From: Anaerolinea sp.
Lineage (GTDB): Bacteria; Chloroflexota; Anaerolineae; Anaerolineales; Anaerolineaceae
Length of the DNA stretch: 33,598 bases
Direction: 5' to 3'
Assembly: GCA_029975965.1 (NCBI GenBank)
Contig: JARKOV010000156.1
Span: forward strand, 1 to 33,598
Below the pieces are notes generated by a model that saw nothing but the letters and a program-made list of their open reading frames with translations, ran no database searches and was not told the origin of the DNA. Numbering within the stretch: position 1 is the stretch's first letter; each line of letters opens with the position of its first letter. Made by a program: the position numbers and the translations under genes. Shown piece by piece: positions 8,279-16,240 of this stretch.

Positions 8279-9121
8279 ATGAATGCCAGCCACTACGACC
8301 CCGCCGCCACTGCGCAGTACTTCGACCAGTTCGGCGAAGGGGAATGGAAGCGCCTGGTCGCCACCCCGCTCGATGAGGTCAGCCTGCACCTGCACACCCA
8401 TTACCTCAAGAAGCATGTTCGCCCCGGCATGCGCGTGCTCGAAATCGGCGCGGGAGCCGGGCGCTTCACCCAGGCGCTCGTCCGGCTGGGAGCGCGGGTG
8501 CTCGCCGCCGACCTTTCGCCGGTGCAGCTCGAGCTCAACCGGCGCTTTGCCCGCCGCTACCGCTTCGCGCGCGGGGTGGAGGGCTGGGACGAGGTGGACA
8601 TCTGCGATCTCTCGCGGTACGCAGATGCCGCTTTCGACGCGGTGGTGGCTTACGGCGGCCCGCTGAGTTACGTGCTCGAGCGCCGCGACCGCGCCCTGGC
8701 GGAATGCCTGCGCGTGCTCAAGCCGGGCGGGCTGTTGCTGCTCTCGGTCATGTCGCTGTGGGGCACGGCGCACTGGGCGTTGAAAGGCGTGCTGGACGTC
8801 CCCGCCGAGCGCAACCGTCGCATCACCGACAGCGGCGACCTGATCCCCGAGCACCTCGCGCGGCGCGGCAACTCGATGCACCTTTTCCGCTCAGGCGAGC
8901 TGCGCGACTGGCTGGCGCAGGCAGAGGTGGAAATTCTCGACCTGTCGGCTTCGTTTTGTCTCTCTCCGGGATGGAACGAAACGCTCACAGAGCTGCGCAG
9001 CCGCCCTGAGCAATGGAACGAGCTGCTGCGCATGGAGCTGGAGGCTTCGGCTTCTCCGGGCTGCCTGGACATGGGCACCCATTTGATCGCGGTGGGGAGC
9101 AAGCCGGCACTGGTCCGCTGA
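8279..9121 (+). CDS. Class I SAM-dependent methyltransferase
   Basis: The 280-residue protein has the SAM-binding motif I VLEIGAGAGRFTQAL (54-68) followed by an acidic strand end in VLAADLSPVQLELN, and a typical RVLKPGGLLLLSV post-motif. The substrate cannot be told from the sequence. It begins 18 bases after aroQ on the same strand with no terminator between them, so it is probably the distal gene of the aro operon. A role in methylating an aromatic-derived product (for example a quinone precursor) is possible but unsupported. It ends 28 bases before the convergent YitT-family gene, and no terminator hairpin is evident in that gap. Confidence 0.85.
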   Translation: MNASHYDPAATAQYFDQFGEGEWKRLVATPLDEVSLHLHTHYLKKHVRPGMRVLEIGAGAGRFTQALVRLGARVLAADLSPVQLELNRRFARRYRFARGVEGWDEVDICDLSRYADAAFDAVVAYGGPLSYVLERRDRALAECLRVLKPGGLLLLSVMSLWGTAHWALKGVLDVPAERNRRITDSGDLIPEHLARRGNSMHLFRSGELRDWLAQAEVEILDLSASFCLSPGWNETLTELRSRPEQWNELLRMELEASASPGCLDMGTHLIAVGSKPALVR

Positions 9122-9149
9122 GCACCGCCGGCCTGCCAGCCTTCGCCTA

Positions 9150-10067
9150 TCACTTCAACGGCCGGAAACCCTCTCCCAGCGCCTCGTGCGCCTGCCCAAT
9201 CACCATGAACGCCCGGGGGTCGACCTCCTTGACGATGGCTTTGATCCGGCTCACCTCCGGGCGGGTGATCACGCAGTACACCACCGGGCGCTCGCTGTTG
9301 GTGTACGCGCCCGTCCCGCTCAATATGGTCACCCCCCGCTCCATCTCGACCATGATCTTGCGCGACACATCCTCCGGGCAACTGGTCACAATCAACGCCG
9401 TGCGGAAGATGCTCGAGCCTTCCAGCACCATCTCGGCCACCAACCCGCTGACGTAGGTCACCGCCAGGGCATACAGGGCGTTCTCCCAGGCGAACACCAG
9501 CCCCGAAGCCAGGATGACGATCGAATCGGTGATCAGGTAAGCCTGCGAGATAGAAATGCCGGTCTTCTCATGCAGGATGCGCCCCAGGATGTCGCTCCCT
9601 CCGCTGGTGCCTTTGCCGCGGTAGACCAGGCCCAGCCCGGCGCCCAGCACCACCGCGCCATATAAACAGTTGAGGAACAGGTCGTGCACCACCCCGTCAG
9701 CGGGCAAGAACAGCCCCAGCAGGTCGGTGAAGAGCGAAAACGCGGTCACCGAAAGAGCCGTGCGCAGCGCGAAGCGCGGACCGCCCAGGTGGCGCCAGCC
9801 GAGCAAGAAGAGCGGCGCGTTGCCGATGAAGATCATCAAGCCGATCGGCCAGCCGGTGAAATGGTTGATCAACTGAGACGTCCCGCTGATCCCCCCGCTG
9901 ACCAGTTGCGCCGGGATAAGGAACAGGCGCATGGCGAACGCCTGGACCAACGCCCCCAGCAGCACGTAGCTGTAATCGACGAGCGAGTCGCGTGAAAAGT
10001 CGAAGCTGCGCAGCATCTGGCCCAGCCGCTCGCGCGTCGATGAAGGTGTAAATTGCGGATTACCCAT
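9150..10067 (-). CDS. YitT family membrane protein
   Basis: The 305-residue protein has about five hydrophobic segments between residues ~32 and 205, including the family-typical SGGISGTSQL and GKGTSGGSDILGRI stretches. A C-terminal cytosolic DUF2179-type domain follows (from ~ residue 222: FRTALIVTSCPEDVSRKI to KEVDPRAF). This is the YitT/YvjA family, of unknown transport or signalling role. The ATG at 10067 is followed by a hydrophilic N-terminus. It is convergent with the methyltransferase and divergent from the restriction-modification genes. Confidence 0.88.
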   Translation of the reverse strand: MGNPQFTPSSTRERLGQMLRSFDFSRDSLVDYSYVLLGALVQAFAMRLFLIPAQLVSGGISGTSQLINHFTGWPIGLMIFIGNAPLFLLGWRHLGGPRFALRTALSVTAFSLFTDLLGLFLPADGVVHDLFLNCLYGAVVLGAGLGLVYRGKGTSGGSDILGRILHEKTGISISQAYLITDSIVILASGLVFAWENALYALAVTYVSGLVAEMVLEGSSIFRTALIVTSCPEDVSRKIMVEMERGVTILSGTGAYTNSERPVVYCVITRPEVSRIKAIVKEVDPRAFMVIGQAHEALGEGFRPLK

Positions 10068-10209
10068 TAAGAAACCTCGTGGAATGATGTATAAAATTAT
10101 ACTTTCCGTTCATGGTTTGATAGTCATGTGTTGAAAATGGTAAAAAATAGTCATTGGAGAATCTATACTGTATAATTAGAAAAAATGTTTTCTTTCGACA
10201 GGAAAGTCC
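10068..10209. promoter_or_regulatory. AT-rich divergent intergenic region before the R-M genes
   Basis: The 142 bases are AT-rich, unlike the GC-rich flank to the left. For the plus strand there is a TATAAT at 10171-10176 directly preceded by TG, but no clear -35 box. The word ATAGTCAT occurs twice 27 bases apart (10120-10127 and 10147-10154). A GGAAAG ribosome site at 10201-10206 can fold with CTTTC just upstream into a 5-bp hairpin. I see no gene here. Confidence 0.4.
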
Positions 10210-11157
10210 ATGCCCGTAGAATTTAGTGATCACTTTGACCAATCAGCAAATTTCGTCTTATTCCAGGGAGATACACTTTCATTTCTTCCGACAATTCCTG
10301 ATGAGACGGCTGCGCTAGTTATAACATCTCCTCCTTACAATTTGGGGAAAACGTATGAGAAGAAAATCAATATTGAGGATTATCTTGATCAGCAGAAAAC
10401 CGTGATTGAAGAATGTATAAGAATAATGCGACCAGACGGAAGTATATGTTGGCAGGTAGGTAATTTTGTCGAAAATGGAGAGATTATCCCGCTAGACATC
10501 TTACTTTTCCCCATCTTTTCAAATGCAGGATTGAAGCTCAGAAACCGTATCGTGTGGCATTTTGAGCACGGCTTGCATACCTCAAAGAGATTTTCGGGGC
10601 GTTACGAAGTCATATTATGGTTTACTAAAACAGACCAATATATATTCAATCTCGATGATGTTCGGATTCCCCAGAAATACCCGTCCAAAAAACACTTTAA
10701 AGGCCCAAAGAAAGGGGAATTATCGGGTAATCCATTGGGGAAAAATCCCTCTGATGTTTGGATCATTCCTAACGTTAAAGCTAACCACGTCGAAAAAACC
10801 ATCCATCCATGTCAGTTTCCAGTAGAGTTGGTTGAAAGGCTGGTGTTAGCACTGACGAACAAAGGGGATTGGATTTTGGATCCTTTTATAGGTGTAGGTA
10901 CAACTGCTATCGCAGCATTAATGCACGGACGAAAGGTGGCCGGTGCAGAAATTATGCCTGAGTATATCGGCATAGCAAGGGATCGAGTTAAAAAAGCCGA
11001 TGCGGGTCAGTTGAGAATTAGGCCAATGAACAGACCGGTCTATGATCCAAATGCGAGTACACCACAGATACCGCCGAAATTTGTAGATTTACAAGCAACC
11101 CAAGGTATTTTGCTCGAAGATAACGCAGAATATAAAATAAAAGGCGAAAGCGCATGA
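10210..11157 (+). CDS. Site-specific DNA methyltransferase of a type II R-M system
   Basis: The 315-residue protein is a beta-class DNA amino-methyltransferase. The catalytic motif IV TSPPYN (39-44) precedes the SAM-binding motif DPFIGVGTT (224-232), and the typical HPCQFPVELVERL stretch (199-211) lies between. The serine in SPPY is common in N4-cytosine methyltransferases, so m4C is favoured over m6A, not proven. The gene is AT-rich with codon use unlike its GC-rich neighbours, indicating horizontal gain. It overlaps the downstream nuclease gene by four bases, as expected of a co-transferred R-M pair. It should protect host DNA at the site cut by that nuclease. Confidence 0.9.
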   Translation: MPVEFSDHFDQSANFVLFQGDTLSFLPTIPDETAALVITSPPYNLGKTYEKKINIEDYLDQQKTVIEECIRIMRPDGSICWQVGNFVENGEIIPLDILLFPIFSNAGLKLRNRIVWHFEHGLHTSKRFSGRYEVILWFTKTDQYIFNLDDVRIPQKYPSKKHFKGPKKGELSGNPLGKNPSDVWIIPNVKANHVEKTIHPCQFPVELVERLVLALTNKGDWILDPFIGVGTTAIAALMHGRKVAGAEIMPEYIGIARDRVKKADAGQLRIRPMNRPVYDPNASTPQIPPKFVDLQATQGILLEDNAEYKIKGESA

Positions 11158-11699
11158 AAATCGTTTATGAATATTCTCATCTCGGCGGTACAGAAATATT
11201 ACATGTCCGTTACCCAGATATTGAGGAAGAGGTCTATCAAGTTATTGCAGGTGTCAAAGCCTTGAAAACGAAGTTGAGTCGTGAAAAGACGAAGATCGAC
11301 AGGCTATTATTCGCGCCAAAGGAGATGAATCGGCAATTTAATCACTTATTTAGCCAGAAGGGTTTTGTGGAGATACGAGATACCTATACGATCCAGATCC
11401 CAAACCATGATATCGCAATTCCAAATGCATTCAAACAAGTTGATTTTGTGAAAGAAAAAGTTCTTATCGAAGTGCAATTTGGTAAGTATGCTTTCATGTT
11501 CTACGATATGGCCAAGTTTCAATATTTCTTTAATGAGAATAAGGCCGATGTCGGTGTCGAAATCGTCCCTTGCCATGCGTTACATCGTCAAATGTCGTCG
11601 GGGGTTTCTTACGGTGAGCAGCTTGTGTATGACATTGAACGTTTGAAACGCCATTTCCCAGCCGTACCCGTAAAAGTCATCCTGATTGACATCGATTAA
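11154..11699 (+). CDS. BglII-like type II restriction endonuclease
   Basis: The 181-residue protein shares the BglII active-site pattern as I recall it: Asp84, Glu93, Gln95 of BglII within DFGKRDTLVEVQF. Here Asp97, Glu106 and Gln108 lie in VDFVKEKVLIEVQFGKYAF with identical spacing (D-x8-E-V-Q). The N-terminal GGTEILHV resembles the HADEIL region of BglII. It is shorter than BglII (~223 residues), lacking a C-terminal part. It overlaps the methyltransferase (ATGA) and is AT-rich like it. The target is unknown; AGATCT or another GATC-centred site is a reasonable guess. Family identity is by recalled motif, not alignment. Confidence 0.75.
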   Translation: MKIVYEYSHLGGTEILHVRYPDIEEEVYQVIAGVKALKTKLSREKTKIDRLLFAPKEMNRQFNHLFSQKGFVEIRDTYTIQIPNHDIAIPNAFKQVDFVKEKVLIEVQFGKYAFMFYDMAKFQYFFNENKADVGVEIVPCHALHRQMSSGVSYGEQLVYDIERLKRHFPAVPVKVILIDID

Positions 11700-11716
11700 C
11701 TGCGGAGAAAATTACC

Positions 11717-12988
11717 ATGTCACCCGAACCGTCCCAGGATCGCCTTGCCATCCACGGCGGGCCGCCCGCGGTCAGCGCGCCGCTGCCCCCCATGTACCCC
11801 GGTGGGATGCGCATTGACCAGGAGGAAGAAGCCGCCGTCCTCGAAGTGCTGCGCGCCAAGCGTCTTTTTCGCTATTACGGCCCCTATCCGGGGGCATCGA
11901 AGGTGGAGCAACTGGAACAGGACTTCGCCTCGTTCACCGGCGCGCAACGCGCCCTGGCGGTCACCTCGGGCACCGCGGCGTTGATCTGCGGCCTGGTCGG
12001 GCTGGGAGTCGGGCCGGGCGACGAGGTGATCGTCCCCGCCTACACCTGGATCGCCTCGGCCTCGGCGGTGGTGGCGGCAGGCGCGGTGCCGGTGATGGCT
12101 GAGGTGGATGAGTCGCTCACCCTCGACCCGCGCGACCTGGAAGCCAAAATCACCCCTTACACCCGGGCGGTGATCCCGGTGCACATGCGCGGCGCGCCCT
12201 GCCGCATGGACGCCATCCTGGAAGTGGCGCGCCGTCACGATCTGGCGGTGCTGGAAGACGTCGCCCAGGCCGACGGGGCGAGCTACCTGGGCCGGCGGCT
12301 GGGCACCTGGGGCGACGCCGGGGCTTACAGCCTGCAGTTCAACAAGATCATCACCTCCGGCGAGGGCGGCATACTCGTCACCAGCCGCCAGGACGTCTAC
12401 GAGCGCGCGGTGATGTTCCACGACGTGGTGGGCGGCTCGCGCAACCAGATCCCGGAGGAGCGCATCCTGCCGGGGATCAACTTCCGCATGCCCGAGCTGC
12501 TCGCGGCGGTCAGCCGGGTGCAGTTGCGCCGCCTGGAAGGCCTGCTGGCCGACATGCGCGAGCGCAAGCGCTTCTTAAAAGAGGTGGTCAACGCCGTCGC
12601 CGCCCGCAAGGGTGTGCAGTTGCGCACCATTCACGACCCCGCCGGAGACGCGGCGATTGCGCTCGTCTTCTTCCTGCCAGACGCTCCGGCTGCCCAAGAG
12701 GTCTCGGACGCGCTGGATGCCGAAGGGCTGCCCAATTCCATCCTGTACGCGCCGGACGAGGTCGATTACCACGTGTACGCTCACTGGTCTCCGATCATCA
12801 ACCAGCGCGCCTGGACGCCCGGCGGCGGCCCCTGGATCAACCATCCACGCCGCATCGAGTACAGCCGGGAGATGTGCCCGCGCACCCTCGACCTGCTCGG
12901 GCGGGCGGTGCACATCGACATCAGCCCCGAGCTGAGCGCCGCCCAACTCGAAGAGATGGCTCACGCGCTGGAAAAAGTTTTGGCTTGA
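11717..12988 (+). CDS. DegT/DnrJ/EryC1/StrS family PLP-dependent aminotransferase
   Basis: The 423-residue fold-type I PLP enzyme shows VTSGTAALI (82-90) for cofactor phosphate binding, VPAYTWIASASAV, LEDVAQADGASY with Asp181 that contacts the pyridine nitrogen, and SLQFNKIITSGEGG with the putative Schiff-base Lys210. Family members aminate keto-sugars or related compounds (or, lacking the lysine, act as dehydratases); here the lysine is present, so transamination is expected. The substrate is unknown. A GGAGA ribosome site precedes the ATG. It returns to the GC-rich composition of the chromosome directly after the R-M island. No sugar-nucleotide genes lie beside it. Confidence 0.88.
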   Translation: MSPEPSQDRLAIHGGPPAVSAPLPPMYPGGMRIDQEEEAAVLEVLRAKRLFRYYGPYPGASKVEQLEQDFASFTGAQRALAVTSGTAALICGLVGLGVGPGDEVIVPAYTWIASASAVVAAGAVPVMAEVDESLTLDPRDLEAKITPYTRAVIPVHMRGAPCRMDAILEVARRHDLAVLEDVAQADGASYLGRRLGTWGDAGAYSLQFNKIITSGEGGILVTSRQDVYERAVMFHDVVGGSRNQIPEERILPGINFRMPELLAAVSRVQLRRLEGLLADMRERKRFLKEVVNAVAARKGVQLRTIHDPAGDAAIALVFFLPDAPAAQEVSDALDAEGLPNSILYAPDEVDYHVYAHWSPIINQRAWTPGGGPWINHPRRIEYSREMCPRTLDLLGRAVHIDISPELSAAQLEEMAHALEKVLA

Positions 12989-13181
12989 AGCCGGATTGGC
13001 CCCACGCTGGGGTCACCAGAGGTTATCGTAAAACTGGATTTTGACCTCATCTTTTGAGATGAGCATGACTGAAATTTCGCCGGAGGCCGGGTGATCTTGG
13101 ATGAGACCCGGCTCCATTCATTCGCCAGGCGCCCACCGATTGGTTACAACCGCCGGATGAAAAAGGCGTTACAATTTCTCT
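12989..13181. other. Intergenic region with three small hairpins
   Basis: After the aminotransferase stop there are stems 13000-13004 with 13008-13012, 13046-13052 with 13057-13063, and 13086-13092 with 13106-13112. None has a clean T run, so termination is possible but not shown. A TACAAT box at 13170-13175 ends only six bases before the ATG of the next gene, suggesting that gene may be read from a leaderless transcript. No matching -35 box at 16-18 bp is seen. Confidence 0.35.
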
Positions 13182-15542
13182 ATGCGCACGTGGAATTTGA
13201 CCGACGATGATCCGCTGCACCTGACGCTTTCCGCCGATGCGCGCCTTGGCCCCACCGACTATGCTGACGACATCACCTGGGAATTGAGCCTGGGCGGCGG
13301 CGAGCCGCCGGCGCTGGCCCTGCGCACCACTTTTGGCTTGCGCGCGCGCTGGATGCAGTTTTTCCCCGTTTTTTACCGCGCCGGTCAATCGGTCTCCGAT
13401 CCACAGGCATTTTATCGCCAGCCGCAACTGGTGCGGTTCTTTCCAAACTACCTCGAGCTCAACTTCTCTCCCTTTGAAGGGATCGATGTGCGCGCGGAAT
13501 ATCGCGCGGCCGGTTCGCAGGTCATCACCGGGCGGCTGCAGATCACCGATCGGAGCGTGCTTCCGCATAACCTGCGCCTGGATTGGGCCGGGGTGCTCAA
13601 CCCGCTCGGATTTGGCGAAGGCATGGCGGCCGTGCCGATGGGGCTGGGCATGGCGCTGCAGGGGCGCAGCGACGGCCTGGCGGTGGTATGCTTCCTTTCC
13701 GGCGGACCCCAACCCAGCAAAGGGCCTTATCCGGGGCTTTCGCTGACCTTTGAGCTGTATCCGGGCACCAGCGTCGAGGCCACCTGGGCCGCCGCTGCCC
13801 GGCTCAGCGGCGAGGACGCTTACCAGCTCGCGCAGGCCGCCGCCAACCGCCCGTGGGAAGCGGAGCTGGCCCGCATCGAGGTGCGCAATGCCGCCGATTG
13901 CTTCGACATTACCACCGCTTCACCGGATTGGGACGCTGCCTTCGCGCTGGGTCAGCGCGCTGCGCTCAGCCTGCTGATGGCCAATCCCGAGCGCATGCCT
14001 GCCTTATCCTTCGTGCTCACCCGGCGCATCGACCAGGGCGCGTCGGCGCGCGGCGACGGCAGCGATTACCCCTACCTGTGGGCCGGTCAAACTGCCTTCG
14101 ATAGCTGGTACCTGTCCTCACTGCTCCCCGGCCTGCCCGACCTCAGTGAAGGCCTGGTGCGCAACGCCATCGCCGCATCGGAGCCGGGACGAGTCGAATT
14201 TCGGCCCGGGATGGGCGGGCAACACACCCGTTACCTCGTCCAGCCGTTGCTGGCCGGGTTGGCTTTGCGCTCCGCGTCACGCCCCTTCCTCGAAGAGGCT
14301 TTCCCCGCCTTGCTGGGAGCCTTCAAAGCCTGGTTGAGCCCGGACCACGACCCCGATGGAGACGGGTTGCCACAGTGGGAGCACCCGATTCAATCGGCGC
14401 TAGAAAGCAGCCCGCTCTATGACCGCTGGACCCCTTCGGCGCAGGGGGTCGACACCGCCTGGATTGAAAGCCCTGCCCTTGGCGCGCAGCTCTACCGCGA
14501 GGCGCTCAACCTGGCCGAGATGGCCCGCCGTCTCGACCTGCCCGGCGACCAGGCCTGGTTGGAGGGCGAGGCCGCCCGCATCCACGGCGCGGTGGACGAA
14601 ATGTGGGACAGGCGCGCCCGTCTCTACCGCTACCGCGACGCCCAGACTCACGCCAGCCGCGCCGGCAAGGAATTGCTCGCCTTTCGCGGCTCCGGAAAGG
14701 TTGGCGTCAAACGCAAACCGGAAGTGCCCTCCCGGCTGGTGATCCAAATCCAGGCTGCCAGCGAAAATACCCGCGCCGTGATGGGCACGATCAGCGGGCT
14801 GGACGCCGATGGGCAACCCGTCGAAGAGCACATCGCCCCGCGCGATTTCACCTGGTCGCTTTCGCGCGGGCGCGCCACCACCCGCCAGGTATTCAGCCAG
14901 GTCACCAGCCTGGAGGTGAACGGCCTGTTCCCAGAGGACAAAGGTCGCCTGCAAGTGCCCGACTTCACCCGCCAGGACCTCAGCCTGTTCCTGCCGCTCT
15001 GGGCCGGGATTCCAAGCGAGGCGCAGTACAAGGCGCTGGTGGAAAAACACCTCGTTGGGCGGTATCTCCAGCCGTTTGGACTGCCGCTCTGCGCGCCCGA
15101 CAACTGCCCGGAAACACCGCCCGAGCTGGCCTGCGTGGCTTTTCCCTGGAACGCCCTGATCGGCGAGGGGTTGCTCTCTACCGGATATCGCCAGGCCGCC
15201 GCCGACCTGGTGGGACGATTGATGCAAGCCGCCATCGCCAGCCTGAAACAGAATAACGGCTTTCGCCAGTTCTATCATGCCGCCACCGGTCAGGGAATCG
15301 GCGAGCGCGATCACCTGTGGGGCATTCCGCCGGTCGGTCTGTTCCTGCGCGCCGCCGGATTGGAACGAATTGCCCCCGACGAGGTGATTGTGCGCGGTTT
15401 TAATCCTTTCCCCTGGCCAATTACGGTAAAATATCAGAGGATGACCATCACCCGAGAAGGCGAGCGAACCACCCTTGCACTGCCGGGGCGGCAACCGGTT
15501 GTCCTCAGCGGCTCGCAACTGCAGCGCATCTCCCTGGTTTGA
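13182..15542 (+). CDS. Predicted six-hairpin (alpha/alpha barrel) glycoside hydrolase
   Basis: The 786-residue protein has an N-terminal beta-rich region (~1-230) and a large helical region with features of GH63/GH15/GH37-like (alpha/alpha)6 glycosidases. Examples are YLWAGQTAFDSWYLSSLLPGL, DPDGDGLPQWEHP, the WTPSAQGVDTAWIESP stretch (an acidic, Trp-rich cleft motif), an inserted beta domain (~510-605), and FPWNALIGEGLL near residues 663-674. There is no signal peptide, so it is probably cytoplasmic and acts on an imported or storage oligosaccharide. I cannot assign substrate or GH family with confidence. The start follows a TACAAT box by six bases and has no ribosome site. Confidence 0.6.
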   Translation: MRTWNLTDDDPLHLTLSADARLGPTDYADDITWELSLGGGEPPALALRTTFGLRARWMQFFPVFYRAGQSVSDPQAFYRQPQLVRFFPNYLELNFSPFEGIDVRAEYRAAGSQVITGRLQITDRSVLPHNLRLDWAGVLNPLGFGEGMAAVPMGLGMALQGRSDGLAVVCFLSGGPQPSKGPYPGLSLTFELYPGTSVEATWAAAARLSGEDAYQLAQAAANRPWEAELARIEVRNAADCFDITTASPDWDAAFALGQRAALSLLMANPERMPALSFVLTRRIDQGASARGDGSDYPYLWAGQTAFDSWYLSSLLPGLPDLSEGLVRNAIAASEPGRVEFRPGMGGQHTRYLVQPLLAGLALRSASRPFLEEAFPALLGAFKAWLSPDHDPDGDGLPQWEHPIQSALESSPLYDRWTPSAQGVDTAWIESPALGAQLYREALNLAEMARRLDLPGDQAWLEGEAARIHGAVDEMWDRRARLYRYRDAQTHASRAGKELLAFRGSGKVGVKRKPEVPSRLVIQIQAASENTRAVMGTISGLDADGQPVEEHIAPRDFTWSLSRGRATTRQVFSQVTSLEVNGLFPEDKGRLQVPDFTRQDLSLFLPLWAGIPSEAQYKALVEKHLVGRYLQPFGLPLCAPDNCPETPPELACVAFPWNALIGEGLLSTGYRQAAADLVGRLMQAAIASLKQNNGFRQFYHAATGQGIGERDHLWGIPPVGLFLRAAGLERIAPDEVIVRGFNPFPWPITVKYQRMTITREGERTTLALPGRQPVVLSGSQLQRISLV

Positions 15543-15591
15543 ATCAAATCGGGTGCTTTCGTACTCTGGCAATTTCAGAAAAGGAGGCTAA

Positions 15592-15939
15592 ATGAGCGAA
15601 GAACGACCAACCACACATGAAAACCTGTTGATGGCCGTTGTCCAGTCTCAGGACGCCGAGATCGCGCGTGAAGCCCTCAGCAAGCTGGGCTTCAATGTCG
15701 AACGCCTGCCCAGCGTGGGCGGCTTTCTTGGCCGGCGTAACGCCACCTTGTTGATTGGCCTTCCAGAAGGCAAACGCGAACTGGCCGAAGAGGTGCTGCA
15801 CGAAAATTGCCGCCAGCGCGTCGAGTTCATCGCCGTCCCGTTGGAGAGCGCGCCGCTGCCCCTGCCCACCCCCACGCCCATCACCGTGGGAGGCGCCACC
15901 ATATTTGCCCTGGATGTGGAATATTACGAGGAGATCTGA
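15592..15939 (+). CDS. DarA-like (cyclic-di-AMP receptor, PII-like) protein, first copy
   Basis: This 115-residue protein belongs to the PII-like YaaQ/DarA/PstA family, which binds cyclic-di-AMP in Firmicutes. The core VSQ-type strand MAVVQSQDAE, the loop GGFLGRRNATLLIG (43-56) and the C-terminal GGATIFALDVE strand are visible. Compared with the second copy, the segment GFNVERLP (33-40) replaces GFRVTMIA, losing the Arg and Thr that contact ligand in S. aureus PstA as I recall. Ligand binding may therefore be altered. A proline-rich insert (87-97) lies before the last strand. A perfect AAGGAGG ribosome site precedes the ATG. It is two bases upstream of the second copy. Confidence 0.8.
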   Translation: MSEERPTTHENLLMAVVQSQDAEIAREALSKLGFNVERLPSVGGFLGRRNATLLIGLPEGKRELAEEVLHENCRQRVEFIAVPLESAPLPLPTPTPITVGGATIFALDVEYYEEI

Positions 15940-15941
15940 CC

Positions 15942-16208
15942 ATGAAACTGATCATCGCCATTCTACGAGACATCGATCACGATGCGGTCTCTCAGGCCCT
16001 CACCACGGCCGGATTCCGGGTGACCATGATCGCATCCACCGGCGGGTTCTGGCGGCGCGGCAACACCACGTTGATGATCGGCTGCGAAGACGAGCAGGTC
16101 GAGCCGGCGCTCCAGGTGATTCGCAATAATTGCCAGACCGCCTCCGAGCCGGGCACCCGCCATGCCACCATCTTTGTGATCAAAGTCGACCAGTACGTCC
16201 ATTTCTAA
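15942..16208 (+). CDS. DarA-like (cyclic-di-AMP receptor, PII-like) protein, second copy
   Basis: The 88-residue protein is a compact DarA/YaaQ homologue: MKLIIAILRDID at the N-terminus, GFRVTMIASTGGFWRRGNTT (24-43), LMIG and a short C-terminal strand ATIFVIKVDQYVHF. It retains the Arg26, Thr28, Asn41 and Gly47 positions I recall as cyclic-di-AMP contacts in PstA. It lacks the long T-loop-like B insert of some relatives. The ATG at 15942 follows the first copy by two bases, so the pair is co-translated. The membrane-protein gene follows 32 bases later and may be part of the same unit. Confidence 0.85.
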   Translation: MKLIIAILRDIDHDAVSQALTTAGFRVTMIASTGGFWRRGNTTLMIGCEDEQVEPALQVIRNNCQTASEPGTRHATIFVIKVDQYVHF

Positions 16209-16240
16209 ACGACACGCCACCTTACCCACTGGAGAATGCA

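Noticed and set aside
13140..13175. Sigma-70 promoter with TTGGTT and TACAAT before the glycosidase
   Set aside because: The boxes are 24 bp apart, outside the functional 16-18 bp range.
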